64,000 nt of DNA from Rahnella inusitata (GTDB lineage Bacteria > Pseudomonadota > Gammaproteobacteria > Enterobacterales > Enterobacteriaceae). The notes under the pieces are model-generated. The model saw nothing but the letters and a program-made list of their open reading frames with translations. It ran no database searches and was not told the DNA's origin. Shown here piece by piece: positions 43,304 through 53,653 of the stretch (its first letter is position 1; each line of letters begins with the position of its first letter). The DNA is taken from NCBI RefSeq assembly GCF_003263515.1, contig NZ_JYDE01000006.1, forward strand, positions 124,001 through 188,000, read 5' to 3'. A program made the translations under genes and the position numbers.

Positions 43304-44857
43304 ATGTCAATATTCAATGGTTCAGGGGGCGGGGCGTGGTTCGAAAGAGCCCAAAAATTCGGCAAGTCTTTCATGTTGCCTATCGCAATTTTGCCCGCAG
43401 CCGGATTGCTGTTGGGGATTGGCGGGGCACTCTCCAACCCAAACACGTTAGCCGCGTATCCATTTCTGAATATCCCGGCCTTGCAGGCGATTTTCACCGT
43501 CATGGCCAGTGCCGGCTCGATTGTCTTTGCCAACCTGGCGGTGCTGTTTGCCGTCGGAGTTGCGGTCGGGCTCGCGCGCAGTGACAAAGGAACGGCAGGA
43601 TTATCCGCGCTGCTGGGGTATCTGGTGATGAACGCGACCATCAACGCTATTTTGATCCTCAAAGGTCAGCTCGCCACGACCAATCTCAGCGCCGCCGGGC
43701 AGGGAATGGCACTCGGTATCCAGACGCTGGAAACCGGCGTTTTTGGCGGCGTGGTGATTGGGCTTGTGACGTGGTGGCTGCATAACCGTTATAACAAAAT
43801 CGAGTTGCCGCAGTTTCTGGGGTTTTTCGGCGGTTCGCGTTTTGTGCCGATCATCTCCTCTGTCGCGGCAATCGTCGTCGGGGCGGTGATGTTCTTCATC
43901 TGGCCACATTTTCAGAAAGTAATTTTTGGAATGGGCGGGCTGGTGGATGCCACCGGGTACCTCGGCACCTTCATTTACGGTTTTGTGCTGCGCATGCTCG
44001 GCCCGTTCGGCCTGCATCATATTTTCTATCTGCCTTTCTGGACTACCGCACTCGGCGGCAGTGAAGTGGTGAATGGGCATCTGGTGGAAGGCACGCAGCG
44101 GATCTTCTTCGCCCAGCTGGCCGACCCGAATACGCAGCAGTTTTATATCGGCACCTCCAGGTTTATGTCCGGGCGCTTCATTACCATGATGTTTGGTCTG
44201 GTGGGGGCGTGTCTGGCGATGTACCACACGGCGCGGCCTGAGAATAAAAAGCGCGTCGCAGGGCTGCTGCTCTCGGCGGCACTGACCTCCTTTCTGACCG
44301 GCATCACTGAACCGATTGAGTTCTCGTTCCTGTTTGTCGCACCGATGCTGTATGTCCTGCACGCGGTGTTCGACGGACTGGCATTTATGATCGCTCATAT
44401 ATTGCAGATCACCATCGGGCAGACTTTCTCCGGCGGCTTTATCGATTTCATCCTGTTTGGCGTTTTACAGGGCGAAAGCAAAACCCACTGGATGTACGTC
44501 CCGCTGGTCGGTGTGCCGTGGTTCGCGCTCTATTACTTCTCCTTCCGCTATCTGATCAGGCGCTTCAACCTGAAAACGCCGGGGCGTGATGAGGCTGAAA
44601 TTCAGCAGGATAACGTCGTGACCGACCGCGCAGGAATGATTATTGAAGCGCTGGGCGGGGCGGCCAATATCGCGGAGCTGGATTGCTGTGCAACGCGTTT
44701 GCGGATCAGCGTCCTTCAGGCCGCTGACGTGGATGAAAGCAAGCTTAAGTCCAGCGGAGCAAGGGCTGTTCTTATCCGCGGGAACGGAATTCAGGTCATT
44801 TACGGGCCGCACGTTACGATCATTAAAAATGAAATCGAGGAGATGCTGGGAGTATGA
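43304..44857 (+). CDS. PTS EIICB permease, glucose/N-acetylglucosamine family, probably for N-acetylmannosamine
   Basis: The 517-residue protein fuses an EIIC membrane domain (about 1-420, with [18 protein letters not shown] and the [12 protein letters not shown] motif near 333) to an EIIB domain. The phosphorylated cysteine is most likely Cys462 in [11 protein letters not shown], matching the family DACxTRLR; the neighbouring Cys461 is unusual. There is no EIIA domain, so it must take phosphate from the cell's EIIA-Glc. It overlaps nanE by ATGA, which ties the imported sugar to ManNAc-6-phosphate. MurNAc or GlcNAc remain possible substrates. Confidence 0.88.
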   Translation: MSIFNGSGGGAWFERAQKFGKSFMLPIAILPAAGLLLGIGGALSNPNTLAAYPFLNIPALQAIFTVMASAGSIVFANLAVLFAVGVAVGLARSDKGTAGLSALLGYLVMNATINAILILKGQLATTNLSAAGQGMALGIQTLETGVFGGVVIGLVTWWLHNRYNKIELPQFLGFFGGSRFVPIISSVAAIVVGAVMFFIWPHFQKVIFGMGGLVDATGYLGTFIYGFVLRMLGPFGLHHIFYLPFWTTALGGSEVVNGHLVEGTQRIFFAQLADPNTQQFYIGTSRFMSGRFITMMFGLVGACLAMYHTARPENKKRVAGLLLSAALTSFLTGITEPIEFSFLFVAPMLYVLHAVFDGLAFMIAHILQITIGQTFSGGFIDFILFGVLQGESKTHWMYVPLVGVPWFALYYFSFRYLIRRFNLKTPGRDEAEIQQDNVVTDRAGMIIEALGGAANIAELDCCATRLRISVLQAADVDESKLKSSGARAVLIRGNGIQVIYGPHVTIIKNEIEEMLGV

Positions 44858-45552
44858 ATCAGTCAATGTTAACGACCATCAGGGGAAAACTGGTGGTGTC
44901 CTGTCAGGCGCTGGACAACGAACCGCTGCACAGCGATTTTATTATGAGCCGCATGGCGCTGGCCGCGATGCAGGGCGGCGCGGCGGGGATCCGCGCCAAC
45001 AGCGTTGCGGATGTGAAAGCCATTCGCGCCACCGTGCCATTACCGGTCATCGGGATCATCAAGCGTGATTATCCCGCCAGCGATGTGTACATCACGGCAA
45101 CAATGAAGGAAGTGCGCGAGCTGATGGCCGTTGCGCCGGACATGATCGCGCTGGATGCCACTGCCCATCAGCGCCCTGGCGAATTACAGCTCGCCGAACT
45201 GGTGCAACGCATTCGTAAAGAGTTCCCGGCTTTATTGCTGATGGCAGACATCGCGACCTTAGAAGAAGCGCAGAACGCGCAGACGTTGGGGTTTGATTGT
45301 ATCGGCACGACATTGCACGGCTATACTCAGGAGACGCAGGGCAGCAAACTCTGGCATGACGATTTTGCCTTCCTGCGACAGGTGCTGGCGCACTGCGATA
45401 CGCCGGTCATAGCCGAGGGGAATGTCGATACCCCGGAAATGGCGGCGCGATGCCTGACGCTCGGCGCGCATTCTGTCGTGGTCGGTGGTGCCATCACCCG
45501 GCCTCAGCAGATTACGCAACGTTTTACCGACGCCATTCGCTCTGCGGGCTGA
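44854..45552 (+). CDS. nanE: N-acetylmannosamine-6-phosphate 2-epimerase
   Basis: NanE converts ManNAc-6-phosphate to GlcNAc-6-phosphate. The 232-residue TIM-barrel protein has the catalytic lysine in GIIKRDYP near residue 69, [10 protein letters not shown] near 105 and the Glu-containing AEGNVDTPE near 188. It is translationally coupled to the PTS gene upstream. No sialic acid lyase or kinase gene is here, so this is not a full nan operon: the PTS would deliver ManNAc already phosphorylated and make NanK unnecessary. Confidence 0.93.
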   Translation: MNQSMLTTIRGKLVVSCQALDNEPLHSDFIMSRMALAAMQGGAAGIRANSVADVKAIRATVPLPVIGIIKRDYPASDVYITATMKEVRELMAVAPDMIALDATAHQRPGELQLAELVQRIRKEFPALLLMADIATLEEAQNAQTLGFDCIGTTLHGYTQETQGSKLWHDDFAFLRQVLAHCDTPVIAEGNVDTPEMAARCLTLGAHSVVVGGAITRPQQITQRFTDAIRSAG

Positions 45553-45574
45553 CAGACATTTTTGCAGACATTTC

Positions 45575-45600
45575 CGCTGCGCCCCGTGTTTGGCGCAGCG
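45575..45600. repeat. Hairpin between nanE and queE
   Basis: CGCTGCGCC and GGCGCAGCG are perfect 9-bp arms with an 8-base loop. No T-run follows, so it is a poor intrinsic terminator. Its right arm overlaps the -35 of the candidate queE promoter. Confidence 0.6.
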
Positions 45601-45618
45601 CCTGCGATCTGCGATAAT
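45590..45618 (+). promoter_or_regulatory. Candidate queE promoter
   Basis: -35 TTGGCG, 17-base spacer, -10 GATAAT preceded by TGC (extended -10 flavour). It lies 35 bases before the queE start. Matches are 4 of 6 and 5 of 6 to the sigma-70 consensus. Confidence 0.6.
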
Positions 45619-45652
45619 GCACGCTGACTTTTTAGAGATGACTGAGAAAACG

Positions 45653-46324
45653 ATGCAGTACCCGATTAATGAGATGTTCGAAACCCTGCAAGGGGAAGGT
45701 TATTTTACCGGCGTGCCGGCGATTTTTGTACGCTTGCAAGGTTGTCCGGTAGGGTGCAGCTGGTGCGACACCAAACACACCTGGGATAAAATTGCCGATC
45801 GGGAAGTCGATATGCAGCGCATTCTGGTCAAAACCGAAGAAAGTGATGCCTGGGGCAATTCGACTTCCGAACAGTTGCTCGACATCATCGCGCAGCAGGG
45901 TTACACCGCGCGCCATATCGTGATAACCGGCGGTGAGCCGTGTATTTACGATCTGATGCCGCTGACCATGCTGCTGGAAAAGAACGGGTTCAGCTGCCAG
46001 ATTGAGACCAGCGGAACGCATGAAGTGCGCTGCTCGGTGAATACCTGGGTAACCGTATCGCCAAAAGTAAATATGCGCGGTGGCTACGACATTTTGCCGC
46101 AGGCGCTGAAACGTGCTGATGAAGTGAAACATCCGGTCGCGCGTCAGCGTGATATCGACGCACTGGATGCTTTGCTGGAAACGCTGACCGACAGCAAAGC
46201 GCGCATTATCGCCCTGCAACCGATCAGTCAAAAAGAAGAAGCCACCAAACTTTGCATTGCGACCTGCATTGCAAGGAACTGGCGGCTTTCAATGCAGACA
46301 CACAAATATCTGAACATTGCCTGA
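45653..46324 (+). CDS. queE: 7-carboxy-7-deazaguanine synthase
   Basis: QueE is the radical-SAM enzyme that rearranges 6-carboxytetrahydropterin to 7-carboxy-7-deazaguanine in queuosine synthesis. The 223-residue length equals that of E. coli QueE. The cluster cysteines are Cys31, Cys35 and Cys38 (GCPVGCSWCDTKH). ITGGEPC near residue 90 is the SAM-binding GGE motif. I start it at MQYPINEMFE, matching the family; ATG codons further upstream are out of family alignment. It is convergent with queD, its pathway partner. Confidence 0.96.
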   Translation: MQYPINEMFETLQGEGYFTGVPAIFVRLQGCPVGCSWCDTKHTWDKIADREVDMQRILVKTEESDAWGNSTSEQLLDIIAQQGYTARHIVITGGEPCIYDLMPLTMLLEKNGFSCQIETSGTHEVRCSVNTWVTVSPKVNMRGGYDILPQALKRADEVKHPVARQRDIDALDALLETLTDSKARIIALQPISQKEEATKLCIATCIARNWRLSMQTHKYLNIA

Positions 46325-46330
46325 CGGGCA

Positions 46331-46367
46331 ATATTGTTACCCGCGGTAAATATTGTTAGCCGCGGTA
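46331..46367. repeat. Tandem duplication at the queD 3' end
   Basis: ATATTGTTACCCGCGGTA and ATATTGTTAGCCGCGGTA (one mismatch) stand side by side with one base between. The right copy contains the last codons and stop of queD; the left copy is a duplicate of them in the queE-queD gap. Confidence 0.85.
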
Positions 46368-46715
46368 GATGCAACCCGCTGTGCAGGTTTCTTTCACGCG
46401 CACGGCGGAAAGCAGAGGTAACGTCGGCTTCATCTCATTCCAGATCCACTCGGCCAGCACTTCGCTGGTCGGGTTTTCTAATCCGGGAATATCGTTCAGA
46501 TTATAGTGATCGAGACGATCCAACGTCGGATTGAACGCAGCTTTCAGATCGGCGAAATCCATCACCCAGCCGGTATGCGGATCCACTTCACCGGTGATTT
46601 CTAAACGCACGGTGAAAGAGTGGCCGTGTAACCGTCCGCATTTATGACCAGCGGGCACATGCGGTAAATGGTGGGCGGCTTCGAACTGAAAATCTTTAAA
46701 TAATGTGGTGGTCAT
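46356..46715 (-). CDS. queD: 6-carboxy-5,6,7,8-tetrahydropterin synthase
   Basis: QueD converts dihydroneopterin triphosphate to 6-carboxytetrahydropterin, the substrate of QueE. The 119-residue protein is a PTPS-family enzyme. The zinc histidines are in FEAAHHLPH (His15/16) and HGHSF (His30, His32), and the catalytic Cys26 is in [10 protein letters not shown] start it at MTTTLFKDF; the much longer upstream reading frame on this strand crosses the divergent hydrolase gene and has no homology. It lies tail to tail with queE. Confidence 0.95.
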   Translation of the reverse strand: MTTTLFKDFQFEAAHHLPHVPAGHKCGRLHGHSFTVRLEITGEVDPHTGWVMDFADLKAAFNPTLDRLDHYNLNDIPGLENPTSEVLAEWIWNEMKPTLPLLSAVRVKETCTAGCIYRG

Positions 46716-46883
46716 GAGGCGCTCTCGTTGCTCGAAAAAACGCGGCATAGTACCGGAATACCGGCCTGCGTGCCATGACTTCACTGCGCTTTTCTTCACC
46801 AAATCCTGACTTTTACCGCCTTTACACTGCCTGCATTGCTGGCATACAGTGAGCCGGTACAAACTAACCTGTTGAGATAGTGA

Positions 46884-47873
46884 ATGATTACTGTGCTGCG
46901 TTGCGCCGTTCTGGCGCTGATCTTCTCCGCTGGCGCGTATGCTGAAACCGCACCGACGGCTCAGGCACCCGCGTCCGCCGTAGCGAAAACGGTTCATCCT
47001 GAGGCAAAATCGCCGGTGGCCGCGAAGGTGTCCGTGACTTTCCCGCCGGGTGCCGGTGTGATGCATATTCCGATCGCGCAGGGCAAAAAGACGCTGGATG
47101 TTTTCACCTATCAGCCCGCCGATGCTGATGACACCACGCCTGTGGTGATGGTCATGACCGGTGTCGACCGCAATGCGGCGACCTACCGTAACGACTGGAT
47201 GACCGTCGCCGATCAGTATCATTTACGCGTTCTGGTGCCGCATTTCAGCGAGCAGGATTTCCCCGGCGCCGCGGGCTACAACCTTGGCAATCTGGTGGAT
47301 CCTAAAACTCACCATCACCAGCCGAAATCCCAGTGGGCGTTCACCCTTGTCGATAGCATTTTTACCACGCTGCAAAAGCAGGGCGTGACCACTCAGAAAC
47401 AATATTATCTGTTTGGGAACAGCGCGGGCTGCCAGTTCGTCCACCGTATGCTGACGCTGTTGCCACAGCCGAATGTGAAAGCGGCGGTGTGCGCAGCAGC
47501 AGGGTGGTGGACGTTGCCGGACACCGATCAGCGCTGGCCTTACGGTCTTCGTGAAGCGCCCGTCGCCGTCAGTCAACAGCAGTTGAATGATTACTTTGCC
47601 AAGCCGGTGCTGATTGCCGTCGGTGCGGAAGATGATGATCCGGAAAACCATTTACTGCGTAAATCCAAGCAGGCGATGGCGCAGGGCACCAACCGTCTGG
47701 ATCGCGCCGAAAGCTATTTCGCCACGTCGCAGCAGCGCGCCGAGCAGAACAACACGCCGTTTAACTGGCATTTTATCGATCTCTCGGACGTCGGTCACAG
47801 TGGCAGTAAAATGTCGGTGTTTGCTGCCGGACAATTTGCCTGGTTTGAGCAACACAACGCGTTCCATCTCTGA
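46884..47873 (+). CDS. Secreted alpha/beta-hydrolase of unknown substrate
   Basis: The 329-residue precursor has a signal peptide (residues 1-20, ending AYA), then an Ala/Pro/Thr-rich linker to about residue 50. The catalytic fold has the nucleophile Ser180 in [14 protein letters not shown], a likely Asp in [10 protein letters not shown] near 265 and a His in SDVGHSGSK near 312. The overall pattern is like poly(3-hydroxybutyrate) depolymerase or feruloyl-esterase relatives. The substrate cannot be told from the sequence. It is divergent from queD and followed by a terminator, so it appears to be a single-gene unit. Confidence 0.78.
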   Translation: MITVLRCAVLALIFSAGAYAETAPTAQAPASAVAKTVHPEAKSPVAAKVSVTFPPGAGVMHIPIAQGKKTLDVFTYQPADADDTTPVVMVMTGVDRNAATYRNDWMTVADQYHLRVLVPHFSEQDFPGAAGYNLGNLVDPKTHHHQPKSQWAFTLVDSIFTTLQKQGVTTQKQYYLFGNSAGCQFVHRMLTLLPQPNVKAAVCAAAGWWTLPDTDQRWPYGLREAPVAVSQQQLNDYFAKPVLIAVGAEDDDPENHLLRKSKQAMAQGTNRLDRAESYFATSQQRAEQNNTPFNWHFIDLSDVGHSGSKMSVFAAGQFAWFEQHNAFHL

Positions 47874-48216
47874 AGTGCGTGAGTGAGAAAATTTCATTAC
47901 CCCGCTGCGGCGGGGTTTTTCTTTATCTATCCGGCACTTTGCGTTCACCTCAGGAAGTGCAGGGGAAATTTTTTAGCGATTTCAGTGCGATAAAAATCTC
48001 TCCTTACCAGTTTTTCCGGTAAATCTTACCTCTAAATCCTCTTAGTTCTTTTGGTTATTTATTATTTCCATCACTTCTTTAATTGTTATCATCGGCCTCG
48101 TTAACCTTACAAACAATAAAGGTCTTTCCTGCGCGCTCGTTTAACCGCAAAGGGCGCAAAAATGCGCAAAAGGCCGGATTGATGACTGGCTTCTGCATAA
48201 GGGAATTCGTACCGCG
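47874..48216. promoter_or_regulatory. Gap with terminator and cysJIH control region
   Basis: After the hydrolase terminator this 343-base gap holds an AT-rich stretch (about 47990-48120) that should contain the CysB-activated cysJIH promoter. CysB sites are too degenerate to call by eye. No gene is seen. Confidence 0.5.
47900..47920 (+). terminator. Terminator after the hydrolase gene
   Basis: CCCCGC-TGCG-GCGGGG hairpin followed by five T residues, CTTT. It lies 26 bases after the stop. Confidence 0.88.
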
Positions 48217-50019
48217 ATGACGACTCAGGCTCCTCCAATTTCACTGCTCCCGCTGACCCCCGAGCAAATGGCCCGCCTTCAATCGGCGATTGGTGATTAC
48301 TCACCGACTCAGATGGCCTGGCTCTCCGGATATTTTTGGGGAATGGTTAATCAGCAACCGGGCGCTGTTGCCGCTCCGGTAGCCGCACCGGCGGCGGCTG
48401 CCATTACACTGATTTCCGCCTCGCAAACGGGCAACGCCCGCCGCGTGGCTGAGCAGCTGCGTGACGATCTCATCGCCGCGAAACTGAACGTCAATCTGGT
48501 CAACGCCGGTGACTACAAATTCAAGCAAATTGGTCAGGAAAAGCTGCTGCTGATCGTGGCCTCGACGCAGGGTGAAGGCGAGCAGGCGGAAGAAGCCGTC
48601 GCGCTGCACAAATTCCTGCAATCCAAAAAAGCGCCTCAGATGAAAGACACCGCGTTTGCAGTATTTGCGCTCGGTGATACTTCTTACGAATTCTTCTGTC
48701 AGGCCGGTAAAGACTTTGACAGTCGCCTCGGCGAACTGGGCGCAGAACGCCTGTTAGACCGCGTGGATGCGGACGTCGAATACAAAGACGTGGCGCAGGA
48801 GTGGCGTAAACGCATTGTCGAGGTGTTGAAACAGCGCGTTCCGGCCAATACTTCCGGGCAAGCCGCGCCGACGCTGGCGGGCAGTGTGAATCAGGTCGAC
48901 AGCAGCCCGTACACCAAAGAATTGCCGCTGACCGCAACGCTTGCGGTGAACCAGAAAATTACCGGCCGTGATTCCGATAAAGACGTGCGTCATCTGGAAA
49001 TTGATCTCGGTGATTCCGGCCTGCGTTATCAGCCGGGCGATGCGCTGGGAATATGGTTTGAAAACGATCCGCAACTGGTGCAGGAAGTAGTAGAACTGCT
49101 GTGGCTCAAGGGCGATGAAACCGTGGAGGTGAATGGCAAATCGCTCTCGCTTTGCGAAGCGTTGCAACATCACATCGAACTGACGCAGAACACCACACCG
49201 ATTATCGAGAAATACGCCGGGCTGTGCCGCGACGAGCACCTGACCGGCCTGCTGGCGGATAAAACCGCGCTACAGCAATACGCGCAGACCGTGCCGTTCG
49301 TGGATATGGTACGTCGCGCGCCGACCGAACTGGACGCGCAACAGCTGGTAGATTTACTGCGTCCGCTGACGCCGCGTCTGTACTCCATTGCCTCTTCGCA
49401 GGCCGAGACCGAATCTGAAGTGCACATCACCGTTGGCGTGGTGCGTTACGACATCGATGGCCGCCCGCGTACCGGTGGGGCATCCGGCTATCTGGCGGAT
49501 CGTCTGGAAGAAGACGGCGAAGTGAAAGTCTTCATCGAACACAACGATAATTTCCGCCTGCCTGCCAACCCGGAAGCGCCGGTCATTATGATCGGCCCCG
49601 GTACCGGTATCGCGCCGTTCCGCGCCTTTATTCAGCAGCGCGATAACGACGGCGCCAGCGGCAAAAACTGGCTGTTCTTCGGCAACCCGCACTTTACCGA
49701 CGATTTCCTTTATCAGGTGGAATGGCAGCGCTACGTGAAAGACGGCCTGCTGACCAATATCGATCTGGCGTGGTCACGCGACCAGGCAGAAAAAGTGTAC
49801 GTACAGGACAAACTGCGTGAGAAAGGCGCCGAGGTCTGGCAGTGGTTGCAGGAAGGTGCGCACGTGTATGTTTGCGGCGATGCCAACCGTATGGCGAAAG
49901 ACGTAGAGCAGGCGTTACTGGAAATCATTGCCGAAAACGGCGTGATGGATCTGGAAACGGCCGACGAATATTTAAGTGAATTACGTCTGGATCGCCGTTA
50001 CCAGCGTGACGTCTACTAA
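48217..50019 (+). CDS. cysJ: Sulfite reductase flavoprotein (alpha) subunit
   Basis: CysJ passes electrons from NADPH through FAD and FMN to CysI for reduction of sulfite to sulfide. The 600-residue protein has a flavodoxin-like FMN domain (about 64-200, [12 protein letters not shown] and [12 protein letters not shown]), then the FAD domain ([11 protein letters not shown] near 388) and NADP domain ([14 protein letters not shown] near 458). It ends with the conserved RYQRDVY. It heads cysJIH; cysI starts 12 bases after its stop. Confidence 0.97.
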   Translation: MTTQAPPISLLPLTPEQMARLQSAIGDYSPTQMAWLSGYFWGMVNQQPGAVAAPVAAPAAAAITLISASQTGNARRVAEQLRDDLIAAKLNVNLVNAGDYKFKQIGQEKLLLIVASTQGEGEQAEEAVALHKFLQSKKAPQMKDTAFAVFALGDTSYEFFCQAGKDFDSRLGELGAERLLDRVDADVEYKDVAQEWRKRIVEVLKQRVPANTSGQAAPTLAGSVNQVDSSPYTKELPLTATLAVNQKITGRDSDKDVRHLEIDLGDSGLRYQPGDALGIWFENDPQLVQEVVELLWLKGDETVEVNGKSLSLCEALQHHIELTQNTTPIIEKYAGLCRDEHLTGLLADKTALQQYAQTVPFVDMVRRAPTELDAQQLVDLLRPLTPRLYSIASSQAETESEVHITVGVVRYDIDGRPRTGGASGYLADRLEEDGEVKVFIEHNDNFRLPANPEAPVIMIGPGTGIAPFRAFIQQRDNDGASGKNWLFFGNPHFTDDFLYQVEWQRYVKDGLLTNIDLAWSRDQAEKVYVQDKLREKGAEVWQWLQEGAHVYVCGDANRMAKDVEQALLEIIAENGVMDLETADEYLSELRLDRRYQRDVY

Positions 50020-50031
50020 CGAATTTGAGCA

Positions 50032-51783
50032 ATGAGCGAAAACCTTATGAGCAATAAATTGTGGAGCGAACTGAATCCCGGCCCCGGCCCTTTGATCGTC
50101 GATGCCCCGCTGGCCGACGCTGAGCGTCTGAAAAAGGAGAGTAATTTCCTGCGCGGGACCATTACCGAAGATTTAAAAGATGGCCTGACCGGCGGATTCA
50201 ACGGTGACAACTTCCTGTTGATCCGTTTCCACGGCATGTATCAGCAGGATGACCGTGACATCCGCGCCGAACGCGCCGAGCAAAAGCTCGAACCGCGCCA
50301 CGCGATGATGCTGCGCTGCCGTTTGCCGGGCGGGGTGATGACGCCTGCGCAGTGGCTGGGTATCGACAAATTTGCTGATGACAGCACGATTTACGGCAGC
50401 ATCCGTATTACTAACCGTCAGACATTCCAGTTCCACGGCATCCTGAAACCGAACGTAAAACCGGTGCATCAGCTGCTGAACAAACTGGGTCTGGACGCGT
50501 TGGCAACCGCCAATGACGTGAACCGTAACGTCTTGTGTACGTCGAACCCGGTAGAGTCTGAGCTGCATCGCGAAGCCTACGAGTGGGCGAAGAAACTCTC
50601 CGAGCATCTGCTGCCGCGCACTCGCGCCTACGCCGAGGTGTGGCTGGATCAGGAAAAAGTCGAAACTACCGACGAAGAACCGATTCTGGGTGCCACCTAT
50701 CTGCCACGCAAATTCAAAACCACCGTGGTGATCCCGCCGCAGAACGACGTGGATCTTCACGCTAACGATCTGAACTTTGTGGCGATTGCCGACAACGGCA
50801 AGCTGATCGGCTTCAACGTGCTGGTCGGCGGTGGCCTGTCTATCGCGCACGGCGACAAAGCCACTTATGCCCGCACCGCCAGCGAGCTGGGCTTTATTCC
50901 GCTGGAGAACACGCTGGCTGTGGCCGAAGCGGTAGTGACCACGCAGCGCGACTGGGGCAACCGTACCAACCGTAAAAATGCCAAAACTAAATACACGCTG
51001 GAACGCGTCGGCGTGCCGGTCTTTAAGGCCGAAGTCGAAAAGCGCGCGGGCATACAGTTTGCGGACGTTCGTCCTTATGAATTCACTGGCCGCGGCGACC
51101 GTATCGGTTGGGTAAAAGGGATCGACAACCAGTGGCATCTGACCCTGTTTATCGAAAATGGCCGTATTCTGGATTATCCGGGCAAGCCGCTGAAAACCGG
51201 TCTGGCAGAAATTGCTAAGATCCACAAAGGAGATTTCAGGCTTACTGCTAATCAGAATCTGATTGTCGCAGGCGTCGCGGAAAAAGAGAAAGACGCGATC
51301 GAAACGCTGGCGCGTAACCACGGTTTGATCGACGACGGGATCACCGAGCAGCGTAAAAACTCGATGGCCTGTGTGTCCTATCCAACCTGTCCGCTGGCGA
51401 TGGCCGAAGCCGAACGTTTCCTGCCGGAGTTTGTGACCAAAGTTGAAGGGATCATGCACGGACACGGCGTGGGGGATGAGCATATCGTTCTGCGCGTGAC
51501 CGGGTGCCCGAACGGCTGCGGACGTGCGCTGCTGGCCGAAATCGGTTTAGTCGGTAAAGCGATGAACCGCTATAACCTGCATCTTGGCGGCAACCGCGCC
51601 GGTACGCGTATTCCCCGCATGTACCGTGAGAACATTTCAGATACAGAGATCCTCGGCATTATCGATGAACTGGTCGGTCGCTGGGCAAAAGAGCGCGAAA
51701 CGAATGAGGGCTTCGGCGACTTCGTGATCCGCGCAGGTATCATCAGGCCGGTGCTTGATCCGGCACGTGATTTTTACGATTAA
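50032..51783 (+). CDS. cysI: Sulfite reductase hemoprotein (beta) subunit
   Basis: CysI carries siroheme and a 4Fe-4S cluster and reduces sulfite by six electrons. The cluster ligands are Cys447 and Cys453 ([11 protein letters not shown]) and Cys492 and Cys496 (TGCPNGCGR). The 583-residue protein is slightly longer at the N-terminus than the E. coli one. The first ATG is used here; a second in-frame ATG five codons on has an equally plausible ribosome site, so the exact start is uncertain. Its siroheme is made by CysG, encoded 2 kb downstream. Confidence 0.97.
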   Translation: MSENLMSNKLWSELNPGPGPLIVDAPLADAERLKKESNFLRGTITEDLKDGLTGGFNGDNFLLIRFHGMYQQDDRDIRAERAEQKLEPRHAMMLRCRLPGGVMTPAQWLGIDKFADDSTIYGSIRITNRQTFQFHGILKPNVKPVHQLLNKLGLDALATANDVNRNVLCTSNPVESELHREAYEWAKKLSEHLLPRTRAYAEVWLDQEKVETTDEEPILGATYLPRKFKTTVVIPPQNDVDLHANDLNFVAIADNGKLIGFNVLVGGGLSIAHGDKATYARTASELGFIPLENTLAVAEAVVTTQRDWGNRTNRKNAKTKYTLERVGVPVFKAEVEKRAGIQFADVRPYEFTGRGDRIGWVKGIDNQWHLTLFIENGRILDYPGKPLKTGLAEIAKIHKGDFRLTANQNLIVAGVAEKEKDAIETLARNHGLIDDGITEQRKNSMACVSYPTCPLAMAEAERFLPEFVTKVEGIMHGHGVGDEHIVLRVTGCPNGCGRALLAEIGLVGKAMNRYNLHLGGNRAGTRIPRMYRENISDTEILGIIDELVGRWAKERETNEGFGDFVIRAGIIRPVLDPARDFYD

Positions 51784-51807
51784 GAGCGACGAGTTATCGG
51801 AGACGCT

Positions 51808-52539
51808 ATGAGTTTACTCAGTCTGGCTGAATTGAATGAGTTACCGAAATCCGGACAGTCTATGGCGCTGGCGGAAATTAACGCCAGCCTCGAAAAGCTG
51901 TCGGCACAGGAGCGGGTGCAGTGGGCGCTGGAAAATATGCCCGGCGAATTCGCACTGTCTTCCAGTTTCGGCATTCAGGCGGCGGTCTGTCTGCATCTGG
52001 TCACTCAGCAGAAATCTGATATTCCGGTGATCCTCACCGATACCGGTTATCTCTTTCCGGAAACCTATCAGTTTATTGATACGTTAACCGAACAGCTGAA
52101 TCTCAACCTGCAGGTGTTTCGCGCTGAGCAGTCGCCCGCATGGCAGGAAGCGCGTTACGGCAAACTGTGGGAACAGGGCGTCGAAGGGATCGAACAGTAC
52201 AATCAGATCAACAAAGTTGAGCCGATGAACCGTGCTATCCGGCAACTCGGCGTGCAGACCTGGTTCGCCGGTCTGCGACGTGAGCAATCCGGCAGCCGTG
52301 CGCATTTACCGGTGCTGGCGGTGCAGCGTGGCGTGTTTAAGATCCTGCCGATCATCGACTGGGATAACCGTCAGATCTTCCAGTATCTGAAAGACAACGG
52401 CCTGAGCTACCACCCGCTGTGGGATCAGGGCTATCTTTCCGTTGGCGATACGCACACCACTAAAAAGTGGGAAGAAGGGATGAAAGAAGAGGACACGCGC
52501 TTCTTTGGGTTGAAGCGTGAATGCGGCTTACATGAGTGA
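51808..52539 (+). CDS. cysH: Phosphoadenylyl-sulfate (PAPS) reductase
   Basis: CysH reduces PAPS to sulfite with thioredoxin. The 243-residue protein has the nucleotide-binding region [16 protein letters not shown] near residue 50. The catalytic Cys239 lies in the C-terminal KRECGLHE, the same number as in E. coli. The absence of a CCxxCC pair indicates a PAPS rather than an APS reductase. GGAG precedes the ATG. It ends the cysJIH operon at a strong terminator. Confidence 0.97.
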   Translation: MSLLSLAELNELPKSGQSMALAEINASLEKLSAQERVQWALENMPGEFALSSSFGIQAAVCLHLVTQQKSDIPVILTDTGYLFPETYQFIDTLTEQLNLNLQVFRAEQSPAWQEARYGKLWEQGVEGIEQYNQINKVEPMNRAIRQLGVQTWFAGLRREQSGSRAHLPVLAVQRGVFKILPIIDWDNRQIFQYLKDNGLSYHPLWDQGYLSVGDTHTTKKWEEGMKEEDTRFFGLKRECGLHE

Positions 52540-52559
52540 TAATTCGCACCCTCCTCGAT

Positions 52560-52590
52560 AAAAAAACGGACGCTTTTTAGCGTCCGTTTT
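52560..52590. terminator. Bidirectional terminator between cysH and iap
   Basis: Seven A residues, an 8-10-bp stem ACGGACGCT/AGCGTCCGT and four T residues lie between the convergent cysH and iap stops. Confidence 0.88.
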
Positions 52591-52615
52591 CATTAGTGCT
52601 TTCTATAGAAAAGTG

Positions 52616-53653
52616 TCAGGCGTGTTTAGCGGGTTTCGCCAGCCCTTTCAGCAGGGGAAACAGCACCTTCACGCTGTCTCTGGCGCGTTTATCAATGCGG
52701 CCCGGCAATGCGCTGTCGAGATATTGCAGGTTATCGAACTGGCTCTGATAACGCGCGGTGCCGAGCGGAAAGTGGCTGCTGATCGCCCGTTGCTGCGCGC
52801 CGTCCTTTTTGCCCAGCGCATAATTGGTGGCTGTGACGTTCAGCAGCGGCAGATGCGCATCGTCGAGTGCCTGTAAGCCGTCGCAGCAGTGCGTACCCGC
52901 ATGGCTTTCAGCCGGAATGCCCAGACTGTGCGCAATATTAATGGCACGCACGCGGGTCAGCTTGGCGACCGCTGCCGAGGTATTCACGCCGCTGTTGAAA
53001 TACAGTTTATCGCCGGTGATGAGAGAATCGAGATTGATCACCAGGAGAGTATTTTTCTTCTCTTCGGCACTCATACGCTTAATAAAATCTTCGGCCCCTT
53101 TCGCTCCGGTTTCTTCCGCACTCAGCGCGACAAAACGCAGGCTGTAATGCGTCGGGATCGCCTGCATCCGCTCCGCCAATTCCATCATCACGCCGATGCC
53201 GGAGGCGTTATCATCCACGCCCTGCAACGTCAGGCCGCCGAGATTATGGTTGGTATCGGCATCGCTTTGCGGAACGTAGGTATCAAAATGCGCCATCACG
53301 ATGATCTGTTGCGGCACTTCACCGGCGCGCGCAGCAATCACCGACGTGGCGTGAATATTGTGCCAGTCCTTTTTGCCGTCGTTGCTGGTATACAGATAGC
53401 GGGTATCGAAACCGCGCAGATTGCTCTGGTAGCCGAATTTATTAAATTGCTGATTAAGGTATTCGGCGGCGATCAGTTCCGCCGGACTGCCTGCCATCCG
53501 CCCCGGAAAATAGGTGGCGATATGGCGAATTTGCTGACTGGCGATTTCGCCCATCGGAGGAAGCGGTGACGTGGCCGCCAGCGCATGAGTCAACCCGGCA
53601 CAGCCCAGGCTAAAAGCCAGCAGCGTCCGCTTCATGCGTAAAAAAGAAAACAT
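52616..53653 (-). CDS. iap: Alkaline phosphatase isozyme conversion aminopeptidase (M28)
   Basis: Iap is a periplasmic zinc aminopeptidase that trims the N-terminal Arg of alkaline phosphatase in E. coli. The 345-residue precursor has a signal peptide ending near ALA (about residue 26). M28 metal ligands are visible: AHFDTY (near 120), GVDDNASGI (near 145), SAEETGAKG (near 175) and a C-terminal His in SSHFPLG. I chose the ATG with AGGA 9 bases upstream; a TTG two codons earlier and an ATG (MKRTLL) six codons later are alternatives. In E. coli iap borders the CRISPR-Cas I-E locus; here there is none. Confidence 0.92.
   Translation of the reverse strand: MFSFLRMKRTLLAFSLGCAGLTHALAATSPLPPMGEIASQQIRHIATYFPGRMAGSPAELIAAEYLNQQFNKFGYQSNLRGFDTRYLYTSNDGKKDWHNIHATSVIAARAGEVPQQIIVMAHFDTYVPQSDADTNHNLGGLTLQGVDDNASGIGVMMELAERMQAIPTHYSLRFVALSAEETGAKGAEDFIKRMSAEEKKNTLLVINLDSLITGDKLYFNSGVNTSAAVAKLTRVRAINIAHSLGIPAESHAGTHCCDGLQALDDAHLPLLNVTATNYALGKKDGAQQRAISSHFPLGTARYQSQFDNLQYLDSALPGRIDKRARDSVKVLFPLLKGLAKPAKHA

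Noticed and set aside
50173-51483. Long open frame (436 codons) on the minus strand inside cysI
   Set aside because: It is the antisense shadow of a clearly identified gene in G+C-rich codons; it has no recognisable domain and no ribosome site.
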